This document shows, piece after piece, positions 47,887 to 57,077 of a stretch of DNA of 64,000 bases. Below the pieces are notes generated by a model. That model searched no databases. It had not been told where the DNA came from and saw nothing but the letters and a program-made list of their open reading frames with translations. Each line of letters opens with the position of its first letter. Positions within the stretch are counted from its first letter, which is position 1. Source of the DNA: Citrobacter sp. wls619 (GTDB lineage Bacteria; Pseudomonadota; Gammaproteobacteria; Enterobacterales; Enterobacteriaceae); assembly GCF_005281345.1 (NCBI RefSeq), contig NZ_SZXJ01000035.1:1-64000 (forward strand). Direction: 5' to 3'. The translations under genes and the position numbers were made by a program.

Positions 47887-49419
47887 TTAATCCTCTCGGG
47901 CAAAAAGTGCCTCTATAAAATCGCCCGCTTTAAACGGACGTAAATCCTCGATACGTTCGCCCACACCGATATAGCGGATAGGGATGCCAAACTGATCGGC
48001 AACCGAGAAAATGACCCCGCCTTTCGCCGTTCCGTCCAGCTTGGTCAGGGTGATACCGGTTAAACCCACCGCTTCATGGAACAGTTTGGCCTGGCTTATC
48101 GCATTCTGCCCGGTGCTGGCATCGATAGTCAGCATAACTTCATGCGGCGCATCTTCGTCCAGCTTCTTCATCACACGAACGATTTTTTTCAATTCTTCCA
48201 TCAGGTGCGATTTGTTCTGCAAACGCCCTGCGGTATCAGCGATCAGCACATCTACGTTTCGCGCCTTCGCCGCCTGAATAGCGTCAAAGATAACGGAGGC
48301 AGAATCCGCACCGGTATGCTGAGCAATCACCGGAATATTGTTACGCTGACCCCAGACCTGCAACTGCTCTACCGCCGCGGCACGGAAAGTATCGCCCGCC
48401 GCCAACATCACTGATTTACCCTGCTGCTCAAACTGACGCGCCAGCTTGCCAATGGTGGTGGTTTTACCCACGCCGTTAACACCAACCATTAAGATAACAA
48501 ATGGCGTTTTACCCTCAACATTCAGCGGTTCATCAACTTTAGCCAGAATCTCGCCCATCTCATCTTTCAGCAGGCCGTACAACGCTTCCGCATCTTTAAG
48601 CTGCTTGCGGCTGGCGCCTTCCGTCAGATTCGCAATGATCTTGCGGGTCGTTTCTACGCCCACATCGGCGATCAGCAGTTGCTCTTCCAACTCTTCAAAC
48701 AGATCATCGTCGATCTTTTTACCACGGAACAGACTGATAAATCCGGAACCGAGGTTTTCTTTTGTTTTCAGAAGGCTACGCTTCAGGCGCGCAAAGAAAC
48801 CTTCTTTCGTCGGTTTTTCCTGCTCCTGCACAGCGTCTTCTACCACCGCCTCTTCTGCTGCTGGCGTGTCTTCAACAGGCTCCACAATCGCGGCATCTTC
48901 AGCAATTTCTTCCACCGCTTCAGCTGCCAGCGCCTGTGCTTCCAGCTCTTCATCAGTTAGCTGTGGCTCGTTTTCAGCTTCTTCTTCAACGGCCTCAACA
49001 ATTTCAACGGTTTCCGCTTCAGCCTGCCACTCTTCTGCTGAAACGTCTTCGGCTTTAACCTCTTCCGGCAGCGGTAATTCTTCGTGTTCGGTCACTGCCG
49101 CGGGTGCCGGTGTTTCCACTATTGATTCAACGACCGGTTCAACGTCCGGTTGCTGTTGTTGAGCAACAGATTCTTCTTCCGGCTGCAGTTTTTCAATTTC
49201 CGCAACCTGTTCAGTGACGTCAACAACTTCAGCGGCAAAGGCTTCTGTTTCTGCCTCGCTATGCGTTTCCTGCGCGCGTGACGGCTCATCAACGACGGTT
49301 GCTTCTTCAGTAACCGGTTGTTGTTCTTCGTTTTTTAGTTCTGTCTCGTTTTCCGGTGCCTGCTCTTTTTGACCAAAGCCCAGCCAGGAAAAAAAGCCAC
49401 GTTTTTTCTCTTTCGCCAT
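47887..49419 (-). CDS. ftsY: Signal recognition particle receptor FtsY
   Basis: SRP receptor GTPase that docks ribosome-SRP complexes at the inner membrane. It has 510 residues (497 in E. coli, as I recall), the extra length lying in the acidic A domain. A short basic segment (MAKEKKRGFFSWLGFG) precedes an A domain extremely rich in Glu, Ala and Val (about 17-200). The NG domain follows: G1 GVNGVGKTTTIGKLA (about 313-327), DTFRAAAVEQLQVWGQR, DTAGRLQNKSHLMEEL and TKLDGTAKGG (about 472). It is divergent from rsmD and leads ftsYEX. Confidence 0.97.
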   Translation of the reverse strand: MAKEKKRGFFSWLGFGQKEQAPENETELKNEEQQPVTEEATVVDEPSRAQETHSEAETEAFAAEVVDVTEQVAEIEKLQPEEESVAQQQQPDVEPVVESIVETPAPAAVTEHEELPLPEEVKAEDVSAEEWQAEAETVEIVEAVEEEAENEPQLTDEELEAQALAAEAVEEIAEDAAIVEPVEDTPAAEEAVVEDAVQEQEKPTKEGFFARLKRSLLKTKENLGSGFISLFRGKKIDDDLFEELEEQLLIADVGVETTRKIIANLTEGASRKQLKDAEALYGLLKDEMGEILAKVDEPLNVEGKTPFVILMVGVNGVGKTTTIGKLARQFEQQGKSVMLAAGDTFRAAAVEQLQVWGQRNNIPVIAQHTGADSASVIFDAIQAAKARNVDVLIADTAGRLQNKSHLMEELKKIVRVMKKLDEDAPHEVMLTIDASTGQNAISQAKLFHEAVGLTGITLTKLDGTAKGGVIFSVADQFGIPIRYIGVGERIEDLRPFKAGDFIEALFARED

Positions 49420-49570
49420 TTGCGACTACACTCCCCCGCTGTTGCTTCATGGCACAGCGTCAACGCTATGTACATAGCAGCTAAAAAAATGATGAAATAG
49501 TCTATCACTTAACTTAACTCACATCACCGCCTGGAATGACATGCTATAGGCGGATTGAGCAATAATAGAA

Positions 49571-50167
49571 ATGAAAAAACCGAATCACTCAGGCAGCGGT
49601 CAGATCCGCATTATTGGCGGGCAATGGCGAGGCCGTAAACTCCCGGTTCCGGACAGTCCGGGTCTACGCCCAACGACCGACCGTGTACGCGAAACGCTGT
49701 TTAACTGGCTGGCCCCGGTGATGGTCGATGCTCGTTGCCTTGATTGCTTTGCTGGCAGCGGCGCATTGGCTCTGGAAGCACTCTCCCGCTATGCGGCAGA
49801 TGCCACGCTTCTGGAGATGGATCGCGCGGTTTCGCAGCAGTTACAAAAAAATCTCGCCACGCTGAAGGCAACACATGCCCGCGTCATCAACGCCAACACC
49901 CTGACGTTTTTAGCCCAGACGGGTACGCCGCATAACGTAGTGTTTGTTGATCCACCGTTTCGCAAAGGATTACTGGAAGAAACATTAACACTTCTGGAAA
50001 CGCGCGGCTGGCTGGCAAACGAAGCGTATATTTACGTTGAAAGCGAAGTCGAAAACGGCCTGCCTGTTGTTCCGGTTAACTGGTCGTTGTACCGCGAAAA
50101 AGTGGCTGGGCAGGTTGCTTATCGCCTGTATCAACGTGAAGCACAAGGAGAGCAACATGCTGATTAA
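49571..50167 (+). CDS. rsmD: 16S rRNA (guanine966-N2)-methyltransferase
   Basis: SAM-dependent enzyme that makes m2G966 in 16S rRNA. The 198 residues match E. coli. The SAM motif DCFAGSGALALEALSR lies at about 58-73 and the catalytic DPPF at 127-130 (VFVDPPFRKG). RIIGGQWRGRKLPV at the N-terminus is the RNA-recognition signature of the family. It overlaps yhhL by 11 nt. Confidence 0.97.
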   Translation: MKKPNHSGSGQIRIIGGQWRGRKLPVPDSPGLRPTTDRVRETLFNWLAPVMVDARCLDCFAGSGALALEALSRYAADATLLEMDRAVSQQLQKNLATLKATHARVINANTLTFLAQTGTPHNVVFVDPPFRKGLLEETLTLLETRGWLANEAYIYVESEVENGLPVVPVNWSLYREKVAGQVAYRLYQREAQGEQHAD

Positions 50168-50432
50168 TCTGGGACGTCTGTTAATGCTGTGCGTCTGGGC
50201 ATTCCTGCTCCTGAATATTTTTCAACCGTTCCCACGTCCGCTCAATATCTTCGTGAATGTGGCGCTGGTGTTTATGGTGCTGATGCACGGCATGCAGTTG
50301 GCGCTGCTGAAATCCACCATGCCGAAAGATGGCCCACAAATGACCCGCGGCGAGAAAATCCGTATTTTTCTGTTTGGCGTATTTGAACTGCTGGTCTGGC
50401 AGAAGAAGATTAAAGATCAGTTGAAGAAGTAA
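50157..50432 (+). CDS. yhhL: Inner-membrane protein YhhL (DUF1145)
   Basis: Small membrane protein of unknown function, 91 residues, DUF1145 family. Two hydrophobic segments are visible (GRLLMLCVWAFLLLNIF and PLNIFVNVALVFMVLMHGMQ), with a basic C-terminal tail. The start MLINLGRLL is chosen because it matches E. coli and has AAGGAGAGCAAC just before; a 40-codon extension lies in rsmD and is rejected. Overlap with rsmD suggests co-translation. Confidence 0.93.
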   Translation: MLINLGRLLMLCVWAFLLLNIFQPFPRPLNIFVNVALVFMVLMHGMQLALLKSTMPKDGPQMTRGEKIRIFLFGVFELLVWQKKIKDQLKK

Positions 50433-50445
50433 CTGCAATCTTTTC

Positions 50446-50517
50446 GCCCGGCGGCGCGTCGCGGGCCGGGACGACTAAACCTGTAGGCCGGATAAAGCGT
50501 AAGCCGTCATCCGGCAT
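50446..50517. repeat. BIME between yhhL and yhhM
   Basis: GCCCGGCGGCGCG with CGCGGGCCGGG, then GTAGGCCGGATAAAGCG with AGCCGTCATCCGGCAT. Two REP units between convergent genes. Confidence 0.85.
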
Positions 50518-50532
50518 CAGCCAAATGAAACC

Positions 50533-50892
50533 TTAACGTTCAGCCGTAAAATCAACAAAACGCGAACCCTTGTAGCTCAGCATGCCTTTGTCGCCAACCG
50601 TTAACGCATGATACTGCTGGGCATCAAGACGAAAGGTCTGCTCCAGGCCGCCGCTTTGCGGTTTGAAGCTGGCTTCATAGCGCATGCTGGTGCCCGCTGG
50701 CGTCACTTCCTGTTGACGTGAACGCCGGTCATTTAGCGGCTTCTCTCGCTTATTACTCACCACCACCCTTTTTTGCACCAACGGTGCAGCATCATTTTCC
50801 GCTTTTTCCCGCCGCTGCTGAACAAAACGAAACGACGCGGCAATAACGATTAAGACAATGATCACAATAAAAAAAAGGGGTGGCTTACTCAT
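50533..50892 (-). CDS. yhhM: Membrane-anchored protein YhhM (DUF2500)
   Basis: Protein of unknown function, DUF2500 family, 119 residues as in E. coli. A single N-terminal membrane segment (PLFFIVIIVLIVIAASFRFV, about 4-23) is followed by a basic stretch and a C-terminal domain in the periplasm or cytoplasm (topology not decided) with TFRLDAQQYHALTVGDKGML. It is divergent from yhhN and convergent with yhhL. Confidence 0.92.
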   Translation of the reverse strand: MSKPPLFFIVIIVLIVIAASFRFVQQRREKAENDAAPLVQKRVVVSNKREKPLNDRRSRQQEVTPAGTSMRYEASFKPQSGGLEQTFRLDAQQYHALTVGDKGMLSYKGSRFVDFTAER

Positions 50893-51033
50893 ATTATTAA
50901 CCCATCAGAAAATGCGGAAATAAGCATACCTTGCCTGTTATGGTGTTGTCATCTGGCGGTATCGGACTCTACACTGGTCAATAGAGCCGTAAGCACCCCG
51001 CTTACGAAAAAATAACGAATTCAAGGAACTAAG

Positions 51034-51660
51034 ATGCTTTGGTCGTTTATCGCTGTTTGTCTTTCCGCATGGTTGTTCGTGGATGCTTCCTATCGTGGAC
51101 CCGCCTGGCAACGCTGGGTCTTTAAACCCCTGACGTTATTGCTCCTGCTGCTGCTGGCCTGGCAGGCGCCAATGTTTAACGCCATCAGCTACCTGGTACT
51201 GGCCGGCTTGCTTGCCTCGCTGCTGGGTGATGCGTTGACGCTATTGCCACGTCAACGTCTGTTGTACGCCATTGGCGCGTTTTTCCTGTCACACCTGCTG
51301 TATACCATTTACTTCGCCAGCCAAATGACGCTGTCGTTCTTCTGGCCTTTACCGCTGGTGCTGCTGGTGTTAGGTGCGTTGCTGATCGCTGTGATCTGGA
51401 CTCGCCTGGAAGAACTGCGTATCGCCATATGTACCTTTGTCGGTATTACTCTGATGATGGTCTGGATGGCAGGCGAACTGTGGTTCTTCCGCCCGACCGC
51501 GCCGGCGCTGTCCGCATTTTTGGGGGCCTCTCTCCTGTTCATCGGCAACATTGTCTGGCTGGGGAGCCATTACCGTTACCGCTTCCGCGCGGACAACGCG
51601 ATTGCGGCGGCTTGCTACTTCGCCGGGCATTTCCTGATTGTTCGTTCGCTGTATCTTTAA
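51034..51660 (+). CDS. yhhN: TMEM86-family membrane protein YhhN
   Basis: Eight-helix inner-membrane protein of the YhhN/TMEM86 family; mammalian TMEM86B is a lysoplasmalogenase, but the bacterial activity is not established. It has 208 residues, as in E. coli. The conserved [12 protein letters not shown] (about 62-73) and [20 protein letters not shown] motifs carry the acidic residues typical of the family. RBS AAGGAAC precedes the ATG. It ends just before the ZntR site of zntA. Confidence 0.92.
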   Translation: MLWSFIAVCLSAWLFVDASYRGPAWQRWVFKPLTLLLLLLLAWQAPMFNAISYLVLAGLLASLLGDALTLLPRQRLLYAIGAFFLSHLLYTIYFASQMTLSFFWPLPLVLLVLGALLIAVIWTRLEELRIAICTFVGITLMMVWMAGELWFFRPTAPALSAFLGASLLFIGNIVWLGSHYRYRFRADNAIAAACYFAGHFLIVRSLYL

Positions 51661-51666
51661 AAACCC

Positions 51667-51698
51667 TTGACTCTGGAGTCGACTCCAGAGTGTATCCT
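51667..51698 (+). promoter_or_regulatory. zntA promoter with ZntR operator
   Basis: -35 TTGACT (51667-51672) and -10 TATCCT (51693-51698) are 20 bp apart, too far for normal sigma-70 use. The palindrome CTCTGGAGTCGACTCCAGAG (51671-51690) fills the spacer. This is the MerR-family arrangement in which zinc-bound ZntR twists the DNA to activate zntA. Confidence 0.92.
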
Positions 51699-51735
51699 CC
51701 GGTTAATACGAAATGATTATCAATCGGAGGATGCC

Positions 51736-53934
51736 ATGTCGACACCAGAGGCCAATGGCAAAAAAGCCCCACAGTTCTCTTCATTCAAGCTCGCGCCTGC
51801 ACCGCAGAAAGCTGATGACTGCTGCTGTGAAGGCAGTTGCTCAACCCCACCACCCGTTTCTGCAACCGTATTAGGTACTCGCTATTCCTGGAAAGTCGCG
51901 GGCATGGATTGCGCGGCCTGTGCGCGTAAAGTTGAAAATGCGGTCCGCCAGGTCAGCGGTGTTAACCAGGTTCAGGTTCTGTTCGCTACCGAAAAGCTGG
52001 TGGTGGATGCCGGTTCCGATGTCCGCCAGCAAATTGAAAGCGCAGTGCAGAAAGCCGGCTACACCCTGCGCGATGAGCAGGCGCCAGAAGAAGCCCCAGA
52101 ATCACGGTTTAAAGAAAATCTGCCGCTGATTTCATTGATTATCATGATGGCCATCAGTTGGGGACTGGAGCAGTTCAATCACCCCTTCGGCCAGATAGCC
52201 TTTATCGCCACCACACTGGTGGGTCTGTACCCCATTGCACGTCAGGCGCTACGCCTGATGAAGACCGGTAGCTACTTTGCCATTGAAACGCTGATGAGCG
52301 TCGCCGCCATCGGGGCATTGTTTATCGGTGCAACGGCGGAAGCGGCCATGGTACTGCTGCTGTTTTTAATCGGCGAGCGCCTGGAAGGATGGGCTGCCAG
52401 CCGCGCCCGTAAAGGGGTCAGCGCGCTAATGGCGCTGAAGCCGGAAACCGCCACACGCCTGCGTAACGGCGAGCGCGAAGAGGTGGCCATTAACACCCTC
52501 CAGCCAGGCGACATCATTGAAGTTGCCGCCGGAGGACGTTTACCCGCCGACGCTAAACTGGTTTCGGGTTTTGCCAGCTTTGATGAAAGTGCATTGACGG
52601 GTGAATCTATTCCGGTTGAGCGGGCATTGGGCGAAAAAGTCCCGGCAGGTGCCACCAGCGTAGACCGACTGGTCACTCTCGAGGTTCTCTCTGAACCCGG
52701 TGCCAGCGCAATTGACCGTATTTTGAAACTGATTGAAGAGGCCGAAGAGCGTCGCGCCCCTATTGAGCGTTTTATTGATCGCTTCAGCCGGATTTATACC
52801 CCGGCCATCATGGCGATTGCCTTGCTGGTCACGCTCGTACCGCCGCTGCTGTTTGCCGCTTCCTGGCAGGAATGGATTTATAAAGGGCTAACGCTGCTGC
52901 TGATCGGTTGCCCGTGCGCACTGGTGATTTCAACCCCTGCCGCAATCACTTCCGGATTAGCCGCAGCGGCGCGTCGCGGAGCGTTAATCAAAGGCGGTGC
53001 CGCCCTGGAACAGTTGGGTAGAGTCACGCAGGTGGCGTTTGATAAAACCGGCACCCTGACCGTCGGTAAACCGCGCGTCACGGCTATTCATCCGGCAAGT
53101 GGGGTAGACGAAGCCGAACTGCTGGCGTTGGCAGCGGCCGTTGAACAAGGCGCAACGCATCCGCTGGCCCAGGCCATTGTCCGTGAAGCACAGACGCGTG
53201 AACTGAGTATTCCGCTGTCGACAGAACAGCGTGCGCTGGTTGGCTCAGGGATTGAAGCACAGGTAAACGGCGAGCGCGTACTGATTTGCGCGGCAGGCAA
53301 ACATCCTGCTGATGCCTTTGCCGGGCAGATAAGCGAACTGGAAAGCGCAGGCCAAACCGTCGTGCTGGTCGTGCGTAACGATGCCGTTCTCGGCGTACTG
53401 GCCTTGCAGGACACGCTGCGCGACGATGCCCGCACCGCCATCAGCGAGCTGAATCAACTCGGTGTGAAAGGGGTGATCCTGACCGGCGACAATCCTCGCG
53501 CAGCAGCCGCTATTGCCGCTGAACTGGGGCTTGAATTCAAAGCGGGGCTGTTACCGGAAGATAAAGTGCGGGCCGTTACCCAGCTCAACCAACTGTCACC
53601 ACTGGCGATGGTCGGCGATGGGATCAACGACGCGCCGGCGATGAAAGCCGCCACCATCGGCATTGCCATGGGTAGCGGAACCGATGTTGCGCTGGAAACT
53701 GCCGATGCGGCCCTGACGCATAACCGTCTGCGTGGCCTGGTGCAAATGATCCAGCTGGCGCGCGCAACCCACGCCAATATTCGACAAAACATTACGATTG
53801 CGTTGGGTCTGAAAGGGATTTTCCTTGTTACCACGCTGCTGGGGATAACCGGATTGTGGCTGGCAGTACTGGCAGATACGGGGGCAACGGTGCTGGTGAC
53901 CGCCAACGCGCTGCGCTTATTACGTAAAGGATAA
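51736..53934 (+). CDS. zntA: Zn2+/Cd2+/Pb2+-exporting P-type ATPase
   Basis: P1B-type ATPase that expels zinc, cadmium and lead from the cytoplasm. Starting at MSTPEANGKKAPQF it has 732 residues, as in E. coli; 23 earlier codons fall in the promoter. An N-terminal metal site DCCCEGSC (28-35) and GMDCAAC (57-63) precede the membrane region. CPC at 392-394 is in the transport helix, the phosphorylated Asp is in DKTGTLT (about 436) and GDGINDAP is near 628. A ZntR site controls it. tusA follows convergently after a BIME. Confidence 0.98.
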   Translation: MSTPEANGKKAPQFSSFKLAPAPQKADDCCCEGSCSTPPPVSATVLGTRYSWKVAGMDCAACARKVENAVRQVSGVNQVQVLFATEKLVVDAGSDVRQQIESAVQKAGYTLRDEQAPEEAPESRFKENLPLISLIIMMAISWGLEQFNHPFGQIAFIATTLVGLYPIARQALRLMKTGSYFAIETLMSVAAIGALFIGATAEAAMVLLLFLIGERLEGWAASRARKGVSALMALKPETATRLRNGEREEVAINTLQPGDIIEVAAGGRLPADAKLVSGFASFDESALTGESIPVERALGEKVPAGATSVDRLVTLEVLSEPGASAIDRILKLIEEAEERRAPIERFIDRFSRIYTPAIMAIALLVTLVPPLLFAASWQEWIYKGLTLLLIGCPCALVISTPAAITSGLAAAARRGALIKGGAALEQLGRVTQVAFDKTGTLTVGKPRVTAIHPASGVDEAELLALAAAVEQGATHPLAQAIVREAQTRELSIPLSTEQRALVGSGIEAQVNGERVLICAAGKHPADAFAGQISELESAGQTVVLVVRNDAVLGVLALQDTLRDDARTAISELNQLGVKGVILTGDNPRAAAAIAAELGLEFKAGLLPEDKVRAVTQLNQLSPLAMVGDGINDAPAMKAATIGIAMGSGTDVALETADAALTHNRLRGLVQMIQLARATHANIRQNITIALGLKGIFLVTTLLGITGLWLAVLADTGATVLVTANALRLLRKG

Positions 53935-53944
53935 TGTATGTGTG

Positions 53945-54005
53945 TGCCGGATGCGGCGTTGCCTTATCCGGCCTACAGGTTACACAGCGTGAGCGCCATC
54001 CGGCA
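53945..54005. repeat. BIME between zntA and tusA
   Basis: GTGCCGGATGCGGCG with CCTTATCCGGCCTAC, and GTGAGCGCCATCCGGCAT. Paired REP units between convergent genes. Confidence 0.85.
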
Positions 54006-54013
54006 TAACAAGA

Positions 54014-54259
54014 TTACTGCCCTTTGCGCAGCAGATAGCGGTACGGCAGCGAGTCGGTCTCTTTTGCCACCAGCTCATGTTCCATAAAAGTACAGAAGCC
54101 GGGAATATCGCGGGTTGTCGCCGGATCGTCTGCAACAATCAGCAGCGTCTCACCGGCCTGCATGCCACGCACGGTTTTACGCACCATCATGACCGGTTCC
54201 GGGCAGCGCAGCCCCTGCGCATCAAGAGTATGGTCGGGAGAAGTAAACAGATCGCTCAT
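54014..54259 (-). CDS. tusA: Sulfur carrier protein TusA
   Basis: Cytoplasmic sulfur carrier that takes persulfide sulfur from IscS and hands it to TusBCD-TusE-MnmA for 2-thiolation of tRNA wobble uridine; it also influences molybdenum cofactor and FeS balance. Starting at [14 protein letters not shown] it has 81 residues, as in E. coli; five upstream codons are open. The motif [15 protein letters not shown] holds the active Cys19. It is divergent from yhhQ. Confidence 0.96.
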   Translation of the reverse strand: MSDLFTSPDHTLDAQGLRCPEPVMMVRKTVRGMQAGETLLIVADDPATTRDIPGFCTFMEHELVAKETDSLPYRYLLRKGQ

Positions 54260-54427
54260 CGTAGTCTCATTCATACAAAAACGGCGTTATTTTACGCTCT
54301 GTTGTGGCGTAAGCCAATCAGGTTAACGATTGCGTGAAAAACAACCATTGCAATGTGTTTTTAAAGCAGTATCATGCGACGGTTTTTTATTGGGTTCCCT
54401 CACCCCATCCAACAAAAAGGTCACAAT

Positions 54428-55093
54428 ATGACTCCGTTTACACAAAATCAGCGCGTAAAAGCGTTGTTCTGGCTATCGCTATTTCATCTGCTGGTGATCA
54501 CCTCCAGCAACTATCTGGTGCAGCTTCCGATCTCCATCTTTGGTTTTCATACCACCTGGGGCGCGTTTAGCTTTCCGTTTATTTTCCTCGCGACCGATCT
54601 GACCGTGCGTATCTTTGGCGCGCCGCTGGCAAGACGTATCATCTTTGCCGTGATGGTTCCTGCGTTGCTGATCTCCTATGTCGTGTCTTCACTGTTCTAT
54701 ATGGGCTCCTGGCAAGGTTTTGATGCACTGCTGCACTTTAACCTGTTTGTCGCCCGTATCGCCGCCGCCAGTTTTATGGCTTACGCGCTGGGACAAATTC
54801 TGGATGTGCACGTCTTTAACCGCCTGCGTCAGAACCGTCGCTGGTGGCTCGCCCCTACGGCCTCAACGCTGTTTGGCAACATCAGCGATACGCTGGCGTT
54901 TTTCTTTATCGCCTTCTGGCGCAGCCCGGATGCCTTTATGGCCGAGCACTGGATGGAAATCGCGCTGGTCGATTACTGCTTCAAAGTGCTGATCAGCATT
55001 ATTTTCTTCCTGCCGATGTATGGCGTGTTGCTGAATATGTTGCTGAAAAGGCTGGCAGATAAATCTGAAATCTCTGCATTGCAGACGAGTTAA
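54428..55093 (+). CDS. yhhQ: Queuosine precursor transporter YhhQ
   Basis: Inner-membrane transporter of the VUT/YhhQ (ECF-like) family, shown in E. coli to import the queuosine precursors preQ0 and preQ1. Starting at MTPFTQNQRVKALFWL it has 221 residues, the E. coli length. An 18-codon extension upstream overlaps the RBS region and is not conserved. Six membrane spans are predicted; PFIFLATDLTVRIFGAPLAR (about 49-68) is the family core and TASTLFGNISDTLAFFFIAF (about 143-162) another. It is a tRNA-modification neighbour of tusA. Confidence 0.94.
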   Translation: MTPFTQNQRVKALFWLSLFHLLVITSSNYLVQLPISIFGFHTTWGAFSFPFIFLATDLTVRIFGAPLARRIIFAVMVPALLISYVVSSLFYMGSWQGFDALLHFNLFVARIAAASFMAYALGQILDVHVFNRLRQNRRWWLAPTASTLFGNISDTLAFFFIAFWRSPDAFMAEHWMEIALVDYCFKVLISIIFFLPMYGVLLNMLLKRLADKSEISALQTS

Positions 55094-55165
55094 AGGTTCA
55101 TTTTCCGAGTTGTGATAAGATGGACGAATGAGCCGTTATGGCCGTTTATCGAAAGGAAGAAGTCA

Positions 55166-55723
55166 ATGCGCAATCTGGTTAAATATGTCGGTATTGGCCT
55201 GCTGGTTATGGGGCTTGCGGCCTGTGATAATAGCGATACAAAAGCGCCAGCAGAGGGTGCTGCCGCACAAAGCAGCGCCGCCGGACAACCGGTTAACCTG
55301 CTCGACGGCAAACTCAGTTTTTCCCTGCCGGCAGACATGACCGATCAGAGCGGCAAGCTGGGCACCCAGGCCAACAACATGCACGTTTATTCTGACGCAA
55401 CCGGCCAGAAAGCGGTGATTGTGATTGTCGGTGACGATACCAGTGAAGCACTGCCTGTACTGGCAAAACGTCTGGAAGATCAGCAGCGTAGCCGTGACCC
55501 GCAGCTGCAGGTGGTCACTAACAAGTCAATTGAGCTGAAAGGCCACACGCTGCAGCAGTTAGACAGCATCATTTCAGCGAAAGGCCAGACTGCCTACTCC
55601 TCCGTGGTGCTGGGTAAAGTGGACAACCAACTGCTGACCCTGCAAATCACGCTGCCTGCTGACGATCAGCAAAAAGCACAGACCACGGCAGAAAACATCA
55701 TTAACACGCTGGTTATCCAGTAA
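55166..55723 (+). CDS. dcrB: Lipoprotein DcrB
   Basis: Inner-membrane-linked or periplasmic lipoprotein, named for its requirement in phage C1/C6 DNA entry in E. coli and also linked to envelope lipoprotein homeostasis. Starting at [20 protein letters not shown] it has 185 residues, as in E. coli, with the lipobox LAAC and Cys20. The mature part carries the DcrB domain ([20 protein letters not shown] near 52-71). RBS AAGGAAG. The gene stops 3 nt before the convergent yhhS stop, and its terminator lies inside yhhS. Confidence 0.94.
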   Translation: MRNLVKYVGIGLLVMGLAACDNSDTKAPAEGAAAQSSAAGQPVNLLDGKLSFSLPADMTDQSGKLGTQANNMHVYSDATGQKAVIVIVGDDTSEALPVLAKRLEDQQRSRDPQLQVVTNKSIELKGHTLQQLDSIISAKGQTAYSSVVLGKVDNQLLTLQITLPADDQQKAQTTAENIINTLVIQ

Positions 55724-55726
55724 CGG

Positions 55727-56944
55727 TTAAGACGATGACGCGGCCTCCGGTGACACCACCTGAGGCCGTTTTTTTAGCCGCCATGTCAGCAACAACGCCA
55801 CCGCTACCAGCCCGGCTGCCGCCAGATAGATAACCGGCACGCCCGCCCATGTCATCACCAGCCCGGCCAGCGGCCCGGTGACACCCAGCGACAAATCCAT
55901 AAATACCGTATAGGTCGCCAGTGCCGCGCCCTGGTTCTGCTGCGGGACCGCTTTTACCGCGACCACACCCAGCGCCGGGAAGACTAACGAGAACCCTGCG
56001 CCGGCCAGTAGCACGCCCATTTTCGCCATCCACGGCATGGAAGCCATCCCGACCAGCAACAGCCCAACAATTTCGACGCTAAAGCAGATCATCGCGACAT
56101 TCAGCCCGCCTAAGCGGTTGATGCCATTTGGGAATAGCAGACGAGTACCGACAAACGTGCAGCTAAATAGCGTCAGCGCGAATGCCGCGCCGTCCCAGCC
56201 TTTCGCGTCGTAAAACAGGGTAATAAACGTGGCGATCACCCCAAAGCCGGCAGAAGCCAACGCCAGTGCCATACCGTACGGCCAGACTCGCCCAAGCACC
56301 GCGCGAAACGGTAACGGCTTGCCCTTGCCGGCCTTCACTGCCGGACGCGGCAGCGCCAGCAATATTGCCAGCAGCGCCACGGCCATCACGGTCAGCGCCA
56401 GCCCCTGTAAGCCACCCCAGGCGTAGCACAGCACCCCCAACGGCGCACCGATCGCCATCGCCCCATAAGTGACGATACCGTTCCATGAAATCACCCGTCC
56501 AATGTGCATTGAGCCAACCACCCCAACGCCCCACAATGTAGAACCGGTCCCGGCAAAGCTTTGCCCGATACCCAGAATCACGCGCCCCAGGCACAGTAGC
56601 AATAAACTGGCCAGCGGCCAGCCATGCGCGCTCCCTGCCAGCAAATAGCCCAGACCACTTAAAAAACAGCCGCACAGCCCAAATACCACAATCTTTTTCG
56701 GCCCCAGCAAATCGGCATACCGACCGGCATGCGGGCGGCTCAACAACGTCGCGAAGTATTGCAGACTGATAACCAGCCCGGCCCAGAAGGCACTAAATCC
56801 CATCACATCATGGACATAACCCGGCAATACCGCAAGCGGCAGGCCGATGGTCAGATAGCTGGCGAAGTTAAACATCACCACGGAGACAATGCGCAGGTTA
56901 AGGCGTAAACCGCTCAGCGTCGGTTCAGCGACGGGTTCGGGCAT
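55727..56944 (-). CDS. yhhS: MFS transporter YhhS
   Basis: Major facilitator of the YhhS family with about 12 hydrophobic helices in 405 residues (same as E. coli). Overproduction in E. coli has been linked to efflux of arabinose and tolerance of some herbicides; the native substrate is unknown. The cytoplasmic loop GRYADLLGPKKIVVFGL (about 77-93) is the MFS motif between helices 2 and 3. It is divergent from yhhT over 133 bp and convergent with dcrB. Confidence 0.94.
   Translation of the reverse strand: MPEPVAEPTLSGLRLNLRIVSVVMFNFASYLTIGLPLAVLPGYVHDVMGFSAFWAGLVISLQYFATLLSRPHAGRYADLLGPKKIVVFGLCGCFLSGLGYLLAGSAHGWPLASLLLLCLGRVILGIGQSFAGTGSTLWGVGVVGSMHIGRVISWNGIVTYGAMAIGAPLGVLCYAWGGLQGLALTVMAVALLAILLALPRPAVKAGKGKPLPFRAVLGRVWPYGMALALASAGFGVIATFITLFYDAKGWDGAAFALTLFSCTFVGTRLLFPNGINRLGGLNVAMICFSVEIVGLLLVGMASMPWMAKMGVLLAGAGFSLVFPALGVVAVKAVPQQNQGAALATYTVFMDLSLGVTGPLAGLVMTWAGVPVIYLAAAGLVAVALLLTWRLKKRPQVVSPEAASSS
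55741..55775 (+). terminator. Rho-independent terminator of dcrB
   Basis: CGGCCTC and GAGGCCG pair around a loop (itself with GGTGACACC), followed by seven T. It lies wholly within the last codons of yhhS on the other strand. Confidence 0.88.
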
Positions 56945-57077
56945 GGAGGGTCACCACATATTCACAACAGTGTTTCATTTCTACCATGTTGCAGCCCAGA
57001 AATCAGTAACCAGATTAGGAATATCGGCAGCAAGCCAGCCGCTACACTTAATGCAAAAATGCACACAGGAAGAAGAC

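Noticed and set aside
48446-49162. 238-codon Ser-rich frame antisense to ftsY
   Set aside because: It is the reverse reading of the Glu/Ala-rich FtsY A domain; serine codons arise from the complement of glutamate and alanine codons.
51711-51727. ATGATTATCAAT near the zntA start as a Fur box
   Set aside because: Only the right half fits the Fur motif; the left half matches poorly, and the ZntR site fully explains regulation.
56889-57077. N-terminal extension of YhhT
   Set aside because: The added residues come from the yhhS promoter and start region, and MTTIQPDK matches the conserved start with an RBS.
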